A stretch of DNA of 64,000 nt, taken from positions 287,561-351,560 of the forward strand of contig NZ_JAQSLN010000005.1 in assembly GCF_028649655.1 (NCBI RefSeq), written 5' to 3'. The notes under the pieces are model-generated. The model saw nothing but the letters and a program-made list of their open reading frames with translations, was not told where the DNA came from and searched no databases. A program made the position numbers and the translations under genes. Positions 34,713 through 43,583 of the stretch are shown piece by piece. Position 1 is the first letter of the stretch. Each line of letters opens with the position of its first letter. The DNA comes from Halobacteriovorax sp. GB3. GTDB taxonomy: Bacteria; Bdellovibrionota; Bacteriovoracia; Bacteriovoracales; Bacteriovoracaceae.

Positions 34713-35378
34713 ATGGAGAATACTAGCACGACAGAAGTCTTAAAGTCATTAGAATCCCTTTATTTAAAAGGTGAGTTTGGTAAAGCACTTGAACTATTAA
34801 TAAAGAGCAAGACGCAGTTCCCGACTGCAGAATTTCACTACAATATGGGAACCGTTTTAGCGAAACAAGGCGATTTCGCTGCTGCCCGTTATAATTTCGA
34901 ATTGGCCATTAAAAATGGCACTTTCTCAAGCGCAATTAAAAATAATTTAGAATTCACTAAAACTCAGCTAGCAATAACTGATATCTCAAATTCGCGTGAA
35001 TCTTGGGAGCTCTGGTTGGATAGAAGTTTAAGTGTGCCTTACGAGGCGACATTCAGTATTGTATTAGTACTACTGTTGGGACTGACTCTTCTTTTTCGAT
35101 TCAATAAGATAAAATCTAAAATAGTTTATGGCCTTGTCTCTGCTCTGTTGTTAGCAATACCACTATGTCATATGGGACTACATAAGAAATTTGATATTGC
35201 CATCAATTTAAAAGATCAAGAAATCTATGAAGGTCCTTCTTCCGTTTATGATTCAATCGGTAAGTTGGATGCAGGTGCAAAAATAATACTAGGCCAAATT
35301 GATAAGGACTGGGTTATGGTTGAGTACCCATTAAAGTATGCAGGATGGGTAAAACGAGAAACCCTAGGGAATTTGTAA
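34713..35378 (+). CDS. TPR and SH3-like membrane protein (BatE-like)
   Basis: I start at ATG 34713, since the open frame upstream overlaps the divergent aminotransferase start. The 221-residue protein has TPR units (about 5-85), two membrane segments (about 110-130 and 140-156), and a C-terminal bacterial SH3 domain (IYEGPSSVYDSIGKLDAG, then VEYPLKYAGWVKRETLG). This order matches BatE in Bacteroides aerotolerance-type operons. The partner batA-D genes are not next to it. It heads a five-gene co-directional array. Confidence 0.7.
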   Translation: MENTSTTEVLKSLESLYLKGEFGKALELLIKSKTQFPTAEFHYNMGTVLAKQGDFAAARYNFELAIKNGTFSSAIKNNLEFTKTQLAITDISNSRESWELWLDRSLSVPYEATFSIVLVLLLGLTLLFRFNKIKSKIVYGLVSALLLAIPLCHMGLHKKFDIAINLKDQEIYEGPSSVYDSIGKLDAGAKIILGQIDKDWVMVEYPLKYAGWVKRETLGNL

Positions 35379-35381
35379 GAT

Positions 35382-35996
35382 ATGGCCAGTTACGAAAATG
35401 AGATCACAAATAAAATTGATAACAAAGAAACTCTACCTGAAAAGTTAGATATTCCGACGCTCAAGTATTTCTGGCAGGCAAATCCTCTTGTTCGTAACAA
35501 GCAGACGATTCCTAAGTTTCTAAGAAGAGTGGAAGTTCTTAAGAACTTTTCTGATTACCAATTACTAATTCTATCTCGCTTTCTTCATCACAGAAGTTTT
35601 TCTAAAGGTGAAGTCATCTTTAAAGAAGGGGATATAGGCGTAGGTTTTTACTTTTTGCTTGGTGGTTCAGCGGCCCTCTATTCAACTCAAGACGATGGTT
35701 CTCAGGCCCTCATCGTAAACCTCGATAGAGGCGAATACTTTGGAGAACTTTCGATTCTTCAAGATAAGGGAACACGTAATGCTTCAGCTCTTGCAGGCGA
35801 AGGTTGTGAACTCCTAGGAATTTTTAAACCAGATCTAGAGGCTTTGATTGATCAGCATCCAATTGTGGCGACGAAGTTAATTCACTCTATATCAATCATT
35901 ATTGCTCATCGCTTTTATAATGTTACAAGTGAGCTGAAGATTTTAAAGCAAAGACTTAAACAACTAGAAGAGACTAATGCAAAGAACAACGAGTAA
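35382..35996 (+). CDS. Cyclic-nucleotide-binding-domain protein
   Basis: The 204-residue protein is mainly one cNMP-binding domain (about 55-170). It retains the phosphate-binding cassette GEYFGELSILQDKGTRNASA, with Glu and Arg in the positions that hold the cyclic phosphate. There is no helix-turn-helix, so it is not a CRP-type DNA-binding regulator. The C-terminal coiled-coil-like helix (SELKILKQRLKQLEETN) may mediate partner binding. It overlaps the AI-2E family gene by 20 bases, so it may regulate that membrane protein. Confidence 0.88.
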   Translation: MASYENEITNKIDNKETLPEKLDIPTLKYFWQANPLVRNKQTIPKFLRRVEVLKNFSDYQLLILSRFLHHRSFSKGEVIFKEGDIGVGFYFLLGGSAALYSTQDDGSQALIVNLDRGEYFGELSILQDKGTRNASALAGEGCELLGIFKPDLEALIDQHPIVATKLIHSISIIIAHRFYNVTSELKILKQRLKQLEETNAKNNE

Positions 35997-37023
35997 AATT
36001 GAAAGAGTAAGAATTGTCTTCTTTATCCTAGTCTTCCTCATATCGTTTGGAATTCTCTTTCAGTTACCAAGAATTTCAGTTCCTATTGCTATCTCATTTA
36101 TTTTGAATCTAATTTTTAGTCCATTGATTCCGCGTCTTGTTAAAATGGGGCTTAGTAGAACACTCGCGACTTGGTCTATCTTTATTGGAATTATGTTTTT
36201 TAGTGTTTACCCGGTCGTAAAAGTTGCGCCAATGATCACTCAAGAGACGCAAAACTTTCAATACTATATTCCTAAAGTTGAACGCTTTATTGAAAATAAA
36301 TATCGTGAAGTAAGAGTTAAAATAAAGGAAAAGACCGGTTATACAATTGAAGATAAATACGTTGTTGATGGTTTTAATTACGTTAGAACAACAACGGCTT
36401 CTTTTCTTTTAAATTTACCTAAAACTCTAGCTAATTTGATTGAGTGGATATTTGTAGTTCCGCTGTTTGTCTTTTTTATGCTCAAAGATGGTCATAGGAT
36501 TAAATCTCTTATTCTTAAGATTACGCCCAATAGTATTTTTGAAAGATTCTATTTCTTATCACATCAATTTAATAAGAAGTTAGGGGATTATATCTTTGCC
36601 AAGATCGTTGAAGCTACGATTGTAGGTCTTGTTATCACCTTAGGGCTTTTGATGTTAGATGTACGGTTTGCCTTACTCTTCGGTTTAATTGCGGCGATTA
36701 CAAATGTAATACCTTATCTAGGACCAGTTCTAGGAAGTGTACCGGCCCTCGTTTTTGGAGTCGTTGATTACGGTATGGGAACGACTTTTGGTGCTATGTG
36801 TATTCTGTATATCATTGCAAACGCAATCGATATTGCGATTGTGTTTCCAATTCTTGTATCGAAGATTGTTGATCTTCACCCAATAATTGTCGTTCTTAGT
36901 GTTATCATTGGATCACAGGCCTTTGGTATTTTGGGGATGGTAATTTCAATTCCATTGGCTGCTGCGTTAAAACTAATCTGTAGTGAGATTTATGCTGAAA
37001 TTTATCAGAATCGATATCGTTAA
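35977..37023 (+). CDS. AI-2E family (PerM/TqsA-like) membrane protein
   Basis: The 348-residue protein has eight predicted membrane segments and the UPF0118 landmarks VPLFVFFMLKDG (about 160-171), ITNVIPYLGPVLGSVPA (about 237-253) and the C-terminal SKIVDLHPIIVVLSVIIGSQAFGILGM segment. Members export small molecules or act as sodium/proton antiporters. The substrate cannot be predicted. Translation is probably coupled to the upstream cNMP-domain gene. Confidence 0.92.
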   Translation: MQRTTSKIERVRIVFFILVFLISFGILFQLPRISVPIAISFILNLIFSPLIPRLVKMGLSRTLATWSIFIGIMFFSVYPVVKVAPMITQETQNFQYYIPKVERFIENKYREVRVKIKEKTGYTIEDKYVVDGFNYVRTTTASFLLNLPKTLANLIEWIFVVPLFVFFMLKDGHRIKSLILKITPNSIFERFYFLSHQFNKKLGDYIFAKIVEATIVGLVITLGLLMLDVRFALLFGLIAAITNVIPYLGPVLGSVPALVFGVVDYGMGTTFGAMCILYIIANAIDIAIVFPILVSKIVDLHPIIVVLSVIIGSQAFGILGMVISIPLAAALKLICSEIYAEIYQNRYR

Positions 37024-37098
37024 TTGATTTTGACGATAAAGCTCCTGAAGTGATAAACTGCATTGTGTTAAATAATGCAAATAACTCATGGAGTTTGG

Positions 37099-37887
37099 GT
37101 GAAAATAATTAAATCTCTTGGCCTTACGATATCATTACTTTCTGCTTTGTTATTAGGTTCTTGTGCAGTAACAAGACCAGAGGGAAAAACAGAAGCAGAA
37201 GTTCTTTTTAAAGAAGCGCAAGAACTTGTTAATGCCGGAAGGTATTTACTTGCTACTGAAAAGTTAAGAACAATTCGTTCAAAGTATTCATATAGTTTAT
37301 TCAATGCAAAGGCCGAGTTACTTCAAGCTGATATTCTTTATATGCAAGAAAGTTATGTAGAGGCAGCGGCTGCTTATATTATCTTTAGAGACTTTCACAC
37401 GAAGTATACTGAGTTAGATTACGTTCTTTTTAGAATTGCTGAATCTTACTACAATCAAATTCCTGAGACGTTTGACAGGGATCTCAGTGCTGCACACATG
37501 GCCATTCAGTACTACACTGAACTTCTTAGGAGTTACCGTGCTTCTAAATATCTAGAAGGTGCTAAAACAAAGATTGAAAAAGCAAAGCAAATGATTCGAA
37601 ATAAAGAAAAGTATATTGCTGATTTCTATTATAAGACTGAAAAGTACAATGCCTCGAAAGTTCGTTATGAGAAGATTTTGAAAGAATTTCCTGACCGTGA
37701 AGATCTTAGAAGTTATGCAATTTATAAGCACATGCAAGCATCTTATATGCTAGAAGATAAGCAGGCGTGTCTAACAATGTTTGAAAAGTATCAATCTTTT
37801 CTTTCTGATAAAGAAAAAACTAAGGCCGCAAACCTCGTTAAAGAATGTGAAACTTTAAAGGTAGAAAATAAAAATGGAAAAAATTGA
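37099..37887 (+). CDS. bamD: BamD-like outer-membrane assembly lipoprotein
   Basis: I prefer GTG 37099, with GGAG five bases before, over ATG 37075. It gives a normal lipoprotein signal (KIIKSLGLTISLLSALLLGSC). The 262-residue protein has TPR-like helices with BamD landmarks: EAEVLFKEAQELVNAGRY, AAAYIIFRDFHTKYTELDYV, the FDRDLSAAHMAIQYY segment and ADFYYKTEKYNASKVRYEK. BamD is the essential lipoprotein of the BAM complex that inserts outer-membrane proteins. A TPR protein gene overlaps its 3' end by 14 bases. Confidence 0.85.
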   Translation: MKIIKSLGLTISLLSALLLGSCAVTRPEGKTEAEVLFKEAQELVNAGRYLLATEKLRTIRSKYSYSLFNAKAELLQADILYMQESYVEAAAAYIIFRDFHTKYTELDYVLFRIAESYYNQIPETFDRDLSAAHMAIQYYTELLRSYRASKYLEGAKTKIEKAKQMIRNKEKYIADFYYKTEKYNASKVRYEKILKEFPDREDLRSYAIYKHMQASYMLEDKQACLTMFEKYQSFLSDKEKTKAANLVKECETLKVENKNGKN

Positions 37888-38602
37888 TATTTCTAGTGAA
37901 CTAACAAGAGGTATTGAAGCCTTTAAAAAAGGTGAGTATGCCAAGGCCTCTACACTTTTTAATGAAGTCATTGAAGTCGATGGAAAGAATGTCGATGCAT
38001 TTTTCTATCTCGCTAATATCTTTCATATCAGAGGTGAAATTGGTAAAGCGATTAAGGCCTTTAATAAGGTTTTAGAAATCGATCCTAATCACACTGATGC
38101 TTCAATTAGTTTATCAGTTCTTTATAATGATATTGGTCACTATGAGAATGCGAAGAAAGTTTTTGAAAAGGCCAATGAAAGAGTAAAGGCAAAGAAAACT
38201 GGTGAAGGAATTGAAGATAAGCATATCAATAAAAAATTTGCTATTAAGCACCTCGAAATAGCAGACCTTTATCTTACTTATAATAGATTTGATGAAGCTT
38301 TATTTGAGTATAATAAAGTTGTTGCTCTTGATCCTGAGAACTATGAAGCAAGAATCAAAGTTGCAAAAGTCTATGCGAAGAAAGGATTTAGTTCAAAGGC
38401 CTTTGATGAACTTCAAAGATTAAAAAATGAAAATCCATCGTATCAACCCGCAAGAGTTGCTATGGGTGTCCTTTATTATGGAAACGGTAAAATTTTAGAA
38501 GCTCAAAGTGAGTGGGAAAGAGTTTTATCAATGGATCCAAAAAACTCTGAAGCAGCAATGTATTTGAATCTCTCAAAGACAGCGACTGAAACAAGTTTAT
38601 AA
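37874..38602 (+). CDS. TPR-repeat protein
   Basis: The 242-residue protein is built of about five TPR units (ASTLFNEVIEVDGKNVDAFF, AIKAFNKVLEIDPNHTDA, ENAKKVFEKANERVK, ALFEYNKVVALDPENYEA, AQSEWERVLSMDPKNSEA). It lacks a signal peptide, so it is probably cytoplasmic. It is last in the BatE-like/cNMP/AI-2E/BamD array and is followed by a terminator. The role is probably as a scaffold, with unknown partners. Confidence 0.85.
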   Translation: MEKIDISSELTRGIEAFKKGEYAKASTLFNEVIEVDGKNVDAFFYLANIFHIRGEIGKAIKAFNKVLEIDPNHTDASISLSVLYNDIGHYENAKKVFEKANERVKAKKTGEGIEDKHINKKFAIKHLEIADLYLTYNRFDEALFEYNKVVALDPENYEARIKVAKVYAKKGFSSKAFDELQRLKNENPSYQPARVAMGVLYYGNGKILEAQSEWERVLSMDPKNSEAAMYLNLSKTATETSL

Positions 38603-38620
38603 AAAATTAGAATTTAGAAA

Positions 38621-38652
38621 TAAAAAAGCCCTCTAAGAAGAGGGCTTTTTTT
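38621..38652. terminator. Bidirectional intrinsic terminator
   Basis: GCCCTCT (38628-38634) pairs with AGAGGGC (38639-38645) with A- and T-runs on the two sides, between the convergent TPR gene and fliW. Confidence 0.85.
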
Positions 38653-39214
38653 ATGCTTCAAGATTTGGTTGTTTTGGTGAAATTTGGTTTTGAGCATCAG
38701 GAGAAACAATAGTTGTTTCTGGCTTGTCTTCAATGTGAACATTTGTTCTTCTAGAATCATCAGAAGAATAATTAACAATGTATCTTTTAAGATCAGTATA
38801 CATTTCACATTTAACTTCTAACTTGCTGTCTTGGAGAACGATTTGTCTTGCAGCTTTCGACTGATTGTTAATTACAATTGGAGCCTTAAGGTTAGCAGAC
38901 ATTTGTTTAACATCAGTTGGAATTGTTAGAATTGTATAAACACTAGCGTTTGATAAACTTTCTAAGTTGAGGCTATTAAGCTCAGCTGGAAGAAGTTTAA
39001 CTGCATAGTCTGGTTTAAAAATTTTAGGTTCAATGATTGGGAACGCTGTTGCAGAATCGTCAACAGACTGAAGCCAAAGGATAAGTGTTTGATCACCTGG
39101 ATCAACAATAAAAAACTTAGTTAGTTTTTCAAAACCTAGAAGACCTTCATTAAAAGTAATGATGTCTTTATTATCTACTTCAAGTTCACCAAATCTAGTT
39201 GTGTTGATTTTCAC
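38651..39214 (-). CDS. fliW: Flagellar assembly factor FliW
   Basis: I start at GTG 39214, seven bases after GGAGG. This gives the family N terminus KINTTRFGELEVDNKDIITF in a 187-residue protein; upstream codons do not fit. Family motifs include NEGLLGFEKLTKF and the TILTIPTD segment. FliW binds CsrA and flagellin and relieves CsrA repression of flagellin translation. The tail of about 50 residues beyond the core (from VHIEDKPE) is long for the family. It lies just downstream of csrA. Confidence 0.9.
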   Translation of the reverse strand: MKINTTRFGELEVDNKDIITFNEGLLGFEKLTKFFIVDPGDQTLILWLQSVDDSATAFPIIEPKIFKPDYAVKLLPAELNSLNLESLSNASVYTILTIPTDVKQMSANLKAPIVINNQSKAARQIVLQDSKLEVKCEMYTDLKRYIVNYSSDDSRRTNVHIEDKPETTIVSPDAQNQISPKQPNLEA

Positions 39215-39297
39215 TTCAAGCCTCCAAAAGCTAGCGGCCAATTAGGCCCTGACCTAGTGATTCTAGCAGTCGTAGGACCAGAAGTGCAAGAAGGAAT

Positions 39298-39528
39298 TTA
39301 TTTCTTATTCAATTCGTCATTGAGTGAGGAAATTGAGCTCAGGTCTGCCGTAGAAGCTTCTATGTTCTGATCCTGGATAGCCTGATAGACTTCCTCTCTG
39401 TGAATTTTAGTCTCTTTAGGGGCCTTGATACCAAGACGGACTTGTTTCCCTTTAATTTGGACAACAACGATCTTAATGTGATCGTCAATTGCAATGGATT
39501 CACCCAGCTTCCGTGTCAATACCAGCAT
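39298..39528 (-). CDS. csrA: Carbon storage regulator CsrA
   Basis: Starting at ATG 39528 gives the invariant MLVLTRKLGESIAIDD; the open frame 14 codons upstream is not conserved. The core RNA-binding motifs LGIKAPKETKIHREEVY are intact. The 76-residue length includes a tail of about 15 residues beyond the usual end. CsrA binds GGA-containing leaders to control translation. Its neighbour FliW is its known protein antagonist, and the flagellar genes upstream are the expected regulatory context. Confidence 0.95.
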   Translation of the reverse strand: MLVLTRKLGESIAIDDHIKIVVVQIKGKQVRLGIKAPKETKIHREEVYQAIQDQNIEASTADLSSISSLNDELNKK

Positions 39529-39675
39529 ATTCCAACCTCTTCTACTGAACCGTCCTGATTCGGTCTGCACAGCTTCATATATTACCTTGTCTTATAAAAA
39601 GCAAGGAAAAAAGTCTATATTCAATGAAAATATTATATAAATTTTATTAACCTTAAAGTTCTTTTCAAAAATCTC

Positions 39676-40716
39676 TTAACGCAAAAAGTCGAGCAGAGTT
39701 TGATTTAACATGCCTTGCGTCGATTTGTACGTTGTCTTTAAAACTTCTTGTTGTCTAGTGAGATCTGAAAAAATTTCAGCAATATCAGCATCGACTAGGG
39801 AACTTTTACGCGCCGCTTGGTCAATATTCTCAGATTCAATATTACTCATAGTAGTTTCTACAGAGTTAGTGATCGAACCAACTTTAGTCCTTAGAGTAAT
39901 TAATCTAGAAATTGCAGTATCAAATTTTTCAAGAAGTCCTTGAACAACTTTAGGCTCATTATTTTCAAGCCCAGAGACAAGGTTGTCGAGGAGGGCAAAA
40001 ATATTCTCCCTCTTTTCATAACCTTGATTAGCTGGATTCGCTTCATCTACAGAGGCTAGATCACGGCTAGGTTCAATCTCGGTATCTTCAAATTGCTCTC
40101 CATCAGGTCGAGATTTATTCATCTGAGGAAAGTTTTTTAATGGACTAGGCTCATAAGAAGACGATTCAGTCTCGCTAAAGAAGACAGAGTGACCATCGAT
40201 ATTAACGGGAACAAAGAAGTCTTTTGCAACTTCTAAAGTGATATTTCCCTTATCTCCATGATAGTTACCACTGCTATCAAAAGGCTGTTTAAGAGTTTTA
40301 TATCCCGAGAAGATATATTTTTGTCCAATTCTTTTATTAGCAATAGAGAGAGCTAGGTTTCTTAATTGTGAAACTTCTTTAGAAACGTTTTTACGAACAT
40401 CTTCATTATAAAAATCTGAAGATTGGGCAATCGCTAATTCTTTTGCTTTGGTAAGGATATTTGTGAGCTCATCAAGTGACTTCTCAGTAACATTGAGGTG
40501 CATGAGAGCGAAATTCCCATTTCGAACGTATTGTTTATTGTCGTTCATAGAGCTTGTCAGCTGCATAGATTCGACATTACTTACAGGATTATCTGAAGGC
40601 TTAGTCATAGAACGTAGAGTTGCACCCTTCAATTGAAGGTTCTCAAGTCTATTCTTTGCTTTATTTAAAGCAAATTGCATTGAAGCATGTTGACTATTTT
40701 CAGATACTCTCGTCAT
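39676..40716 (-). CDS. flgL: Flagellar hook-associated protein 3 (hook-filament junction)
   Basis: The 346-residue protein has the flagellin-like N-terminal coiled region (NRLENLQLKGATLRSMTKPSDNPVSN) and the C-terminal helix ending in QQEVLKTTYKSTQGMLNQTLLDFLR. A variable, acidic middle domain lies at about 150-250. It joins the hook to the filament with FlgK. It is three bases downstream of flgK in the minus-strand flagellar array. Confidence 0.92.
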   Translation of the reverse strand: MTRVSENSQHASMQFALNKAKNRLENLQLKGATLRSMTKPSDNPVSNVESMQLTSSMNDNKQYVRNGNFALMHLNVTEKSLDELTNILTKAKELAIAQSSDFYNEDVRKNVSKEVSQLRNLALSIANKRIGQKYIFSGYKTLKQPFDSSGNYHGDKGNITLEVAKDFFVPVNIDGHSVFFSETESSSYEPSPLKNFPQMNKSRPDGEQFEDTEIEPSRDLASVDEANPANQGYEKRENIFALLDNLVSGLENNEPKVVQGLLEKFDTAISRLITLRTKVGSITNSVETTMSNIESENIDQAARKSSLVDADIAEIFSDLTRQQEVLKTTYKSTQGMLNQTLLDFLR

Positions 40717-40719
40717 CTA

Positions 40720-42186
40720 TTACCTTTTAATATTAATAACAGTTTTAAACATTTCATCAGCTGTTTGCATGACTTTTGCTGCAGCTTCATAAACGTGTTG
40801 AAACTTAACCATATTGGCAGCTTCTTCATCAATAGAAACACCACTAATACGTTCTTTAACATTAGTTACCTGAGCTAAAATTCCTTCAGATTGCTCGGCA
40901 TCTAATTGAGCCTTACCAGACTCAAGCCCAACTTTACCAACGGTCTTTAAGAAGTTTTCTTCAATCGTAGATTGGCCACCTTCCATAAAACGTTCATGTT
41001 GAATTTTTGAAATAGCGAGGGCAACGCGGTTGTCACCGGAACTATTTGGACTAAGGGCCGTCGCGATATTTGATAGGTCTGATTTTACATCGTCACTCAT
41101 ATCAATATTTAAAGCGGCGTTTTTAATTGATGTAGGTATTTTAAAAAAGTTAATTCCAGTTACAGGACCTTGAGCATCAAAACTTGACACAGGATTTCCA
41201 CTTTCATCTGTCTGGATTTCTCTGTTAACGTAACCACGTTTATGAATAGCATTAACAGAATTAATGAAGTCATAAGCAATTTGGTCGATATTTTCTCTTA
41301 AATTTTTAATATCTTTATTTCTTACTTCAGTAGTTGCTGAAAGACTTCCTTTCATGAAACCACTTGTGATAGGAGTTGAAGGGCGACCTTCATAGAAGAT
41401 CTCTCCAGATCCATCCATACCATTTGAAGATTGATCTATACCTTGTGTTCCAAAGCGCAGGGGAACAACATTAGCAGCAGTAACAAGCGTACCTACACCT
41501 TTCGCTGCAACGTTAAAATTTCCTTTTTCATCTTCATATGTATGAATTTTAACAATTTTTGATAAGGCCTTAATCGCAAGATCTCGCTGATCTCGTAGAT
41601 CTCCCGTTTCTCCATGCATTGCTTCTAGTTCTGCAATTTTACGGTTAAGCGTAGCGATCTCTTTAATTTTTTGATTAATATCCCCAACCGTGCGTTCCAT
41701 AGAGTTATCGATATTTCTAGAAAGCTGGTCGAGTGTTGTGCGAATTCTATTGAAGTCTTTGATGACAAGTTTAGCATTATCGCGAACAACAGAACGAATT
41801 GTTTCATTTTCTGGTTGATTAGCTAGATCGCGAAATGAGTTGAAAAATCTGTTTAAAACCTGGTTTAAACCACCATTGTCAATTTCATTAAAAATTTCTT
41901 CTACTTGTCTTAAATTATCTGCACGAGATTGGAAGTATTCATTTTCAGAAGTACTATCTCTTAATCTTTTTTCAACAAATTGATCGTGAACACGATTTAC
42001 ACCAGTTACACGAACACCTGTTCCATGAATAAGACCACTTTTAGTGATAGGAACATTTGTTGTTTGTTGGACTTTTTGTCTGGAATAACCGTCAGTATTA
42101 GCATTAGCAATATTGTGCCCTGTTGTTTCAAGGGCCTTCTTAGATGCTGCTAATCCGGTTCTTCCAATATTTAATAAATCAGACAA
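40720..42186 (-). CDS. flgK: Flagellar hook-associated protein 1
   Basis: The 488-residue protein has the rod/hook N terminus (LNIGRTGLAASKKALETTGHNIANANTDGYSRQKV), the FlgK-type helical domain with DLRDQRDLAIKALSKIV, and the C-terminal helix VSIDEEAANMVKFQHVYEAAAKVMQTADEMF. It forms the first hook-filament junction layer. It precedes flgL and follows the chaperone-like flgN gene. Confidence 0.95.
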   Translation of the reverse strand: MSDLLNIGRTGLAASKKALETTGHNIANANTDGYSRQKVQQTTNVPITKSGLIHGTGVRVTGVNRVHDQFVEKRLRDSTSENEYFQSRADNLRQVEEIFNEIDNGGLNQVLNRFFNSFRDLANQPENETIRSVVRDNAKLVIKDFNRIRTTLDQLSRNIDNSMERTVGDINQKIKEIATLNRKIAELEAMHGETGDLRDQRDLAIKALSKIVKIHTYEDEKGNFNVAAKGVGTLVTAANVVPLRFGTQGIDQSSNGMDGSGEIFYEGRPSTPITSGFMKGSLSATTEVRNKDIKNLRENIDQIAYDFINSVNAIHKRGYVNREIQTDESGNPVSSFDAQGPVTGINFFKIPTSIKNAALNIDMSDDVKSDLSNIATALSPNSSGDNRVALAISKIQHERFMEGGQSTIEENFLKTVGKVGLESGKAQLDAEQSEGILAQVTNVKERISGVSIDEEAANMVKFQHVYEAAAKVMQTADEMFKTVINIKR

Positions 42187-42195
42187 AAAAGTCTC

Positions 42196-42699
42196 CTAAA
42201 TATTTAAGCTCTTGGCCTTCGCTTTTCCAAACGAATTATAAGTTGCGTAACTTTTTTGGCCAATAGCATCCTCACGGATTTCCTTGAGGGAATGGATGGC
42301 CTTATTAATAAAAACTTGATTTCTCTTATTTTGATCTTGAATCTTTTGAATAATATCAACGAGAAGTGCATTGAAGCGAAATAAATGCTTTTGCTCTTTC
42401 TCAGTTTCAAAATCATGAAAAAACTGAGTTAATTCACTAACAGTATTAACTTGTTTGTTATCTAGAATTTTATTCAAATCTGTGATGAGGTGAAGTCTTT
42501 GCTTTTCTAAAAAGCCAATTTTCTCAATCACTTTTTTCTTTTTATTAATTGTTTCCTCTAAATCCTCAAGCTCACTCGCCAAGAGGTGAGAGTATTCATC
42601 ACATGTATATTCAAAAAGTTGATTGTGAAGTTCACAGAACTCTTTCCATAAATCAGTAATTCTAAAATAGAGTAACTGGAGTTGTGATGTCTTTTCCAT
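42196..42699 (-). CDS. flgN: FlgN-like flagellar export chaperone
   Basis: The 167-residue protein is entirely helical with a central coiled coil (LEDLEETINKKKKVIEKIGFLEKQRLHL) of the FlgN kind. It ends with the short motif YNSFGKAKAKSLNI, similar to the KPxxxY-type C termini of FlgN proteins. Sequence conservation in this family is low, and the assignment rests on helical pattern plus position between flgM and flgK, its expected client. Confidence 0.75.
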   Translation of the reverse strand: MEKTSQLQLLYFRITDLWKEFCELHNQLFEYTCDEYSHLLASELEDLEETINKKKKVIEKIGFLEKQRLHLITDLNKILDNKQVNTVSELTQFFHDFETEKEQKHLFRFNALLVDIIQKIQDQNKRNQVFINKAIHSLKEIREDAIGQKSYATYNSFGKAKAKSLNI

Positions 42700-42708
42700 A
42701 TCTACCTA

Positions 42709-43026
42709 CTAAACCTCTTCACTTAAAATCTTATCTGCTAGTGCATCGTAATCGACTTTATAAGTTCCAGCTTGGATTTGGCTTTTAAGGCGTGCAATTT
42801 TATCTGAGTTATCAACCTCTGGGGCAGAGTCAGCAACTCTTTTGATTTTAGCGAAATCTTTGATTGCATCAGAGATATCAACTTTAGAATCAGACTTTGC
42901 ATAAGTATTAAGCTCTTTCACACGATCAGGTGAATTTCTTTTAAGCAATGTTTCAGCTAGAGGATTAGAGCTTGTCTTAGTCTTTGTGTTTGGAAAGAAA
43001 CTTGAACGTGTATCAATGTTAGTCAT
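42709..43026 (-). CDS. flgM: Anti-sigma-28 factor FlgM
   Basis: The 105-residue protein has a disordered N-terminal half and the C-terminal FlgM pattern: SDAIKDFAKIKRVADSAPEVDNSDKIARLKSQIQAG, then YKVDYDALADKIL. FlgM holds sigma-28 inactive until exported through the finished hook. It supports the reading of the sigma-28-like promoter at 30096. It overlaps the upstream rod-binding gene by 8 bases. Confidence 0.88.
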   Translation of the reverse strand: MTNIDTRSSFFPNTKTKTSSNPLAETLLKRNSPDRVKELNTYAKSDSKVDISDAIKDFAKIKRVADSAPEVDNSDKIARLKSQIQAGTYKVDYDALADKILSEEV

Positions 43027-43465
43027 TGTTCAACTCCTTGGCAGAATCCTTTCGTGCCATTTGGATATCCTGTTTTGGATAATCGTGCATTTCAACTTTG
43101 CTCTTTTGGAACTTATTTGAAGTAGCAGCTAGGTAAGCATCGTGGGCAGCTTTCGATCTTTGTTGTTTGGGATAAATCTGATCTAAGATAGAATCTTGAA
43201 TCCCCAGTTTGTTTTCGAGTGCCATTGCTTCAGCTCTTTTTGAACGCATGAGGTTCTTGTAATAGTCAGAAGCCGTGCTACCATCTTTAGCGCCAGTCGT
43301 TTTTTCCATTTCTTGAAGCATGAAGTTGGCAAATTGTTCCTCCATGCCACGAGCAACTTTTTTGTAAGGTTCTGGGATAAATTGACGATCATCTATATGC
43401 TGCCCTTTTTTGGGAGCATCTTTTTTGAGTGTGATGTGAGGTCTGTGAATTTTGACTTCGTTCAT
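43019..43465 (-). CDS. flgJ: FlgJ-like rod-binding protein without muramidase domain
   Basis: The 148-residue protein has the rod-binding domain pattern of the FlgJ N terminus: VARGMEEQFANFMLQEMEKTTG, then DYYKNLMRSKRAEAMALENKLGIQDSILDQIYP. The C-terminal peptidoglycan hydrolase domain found in gamma-proteobacterial FlgJ is missing, as in many delta- and alpha-proteobacteria. Another hydrolase must open the wall for the rod; the transglycosylase at the left edge is one candidate, by inference only. Confidence 0.8.
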   Translation of the reverse strand: MNEVKIHRPHITLKKDAPKKGQHIDDRQFIPEPYKKVARGMEEQFANFMLQEMEKTTGAKDGSTASDYYKNLMRSKRAEAMALENKLGIQDSILDQIYPKQQRSKAAHDAYLAATSNKFQKSKVEMHDYPKQDIQMARKDSAKELNND

Positions 43466-43583
43466 TACTCTTCCTGAGTTATAGATGATGCTTCAATCCT
43501 AGAAACATCTTACTTTTATTATTCTACCATTAAAAATGGGTTTGATGCCAGTCTTAATGGGGCACATACGTATATTAATTACA

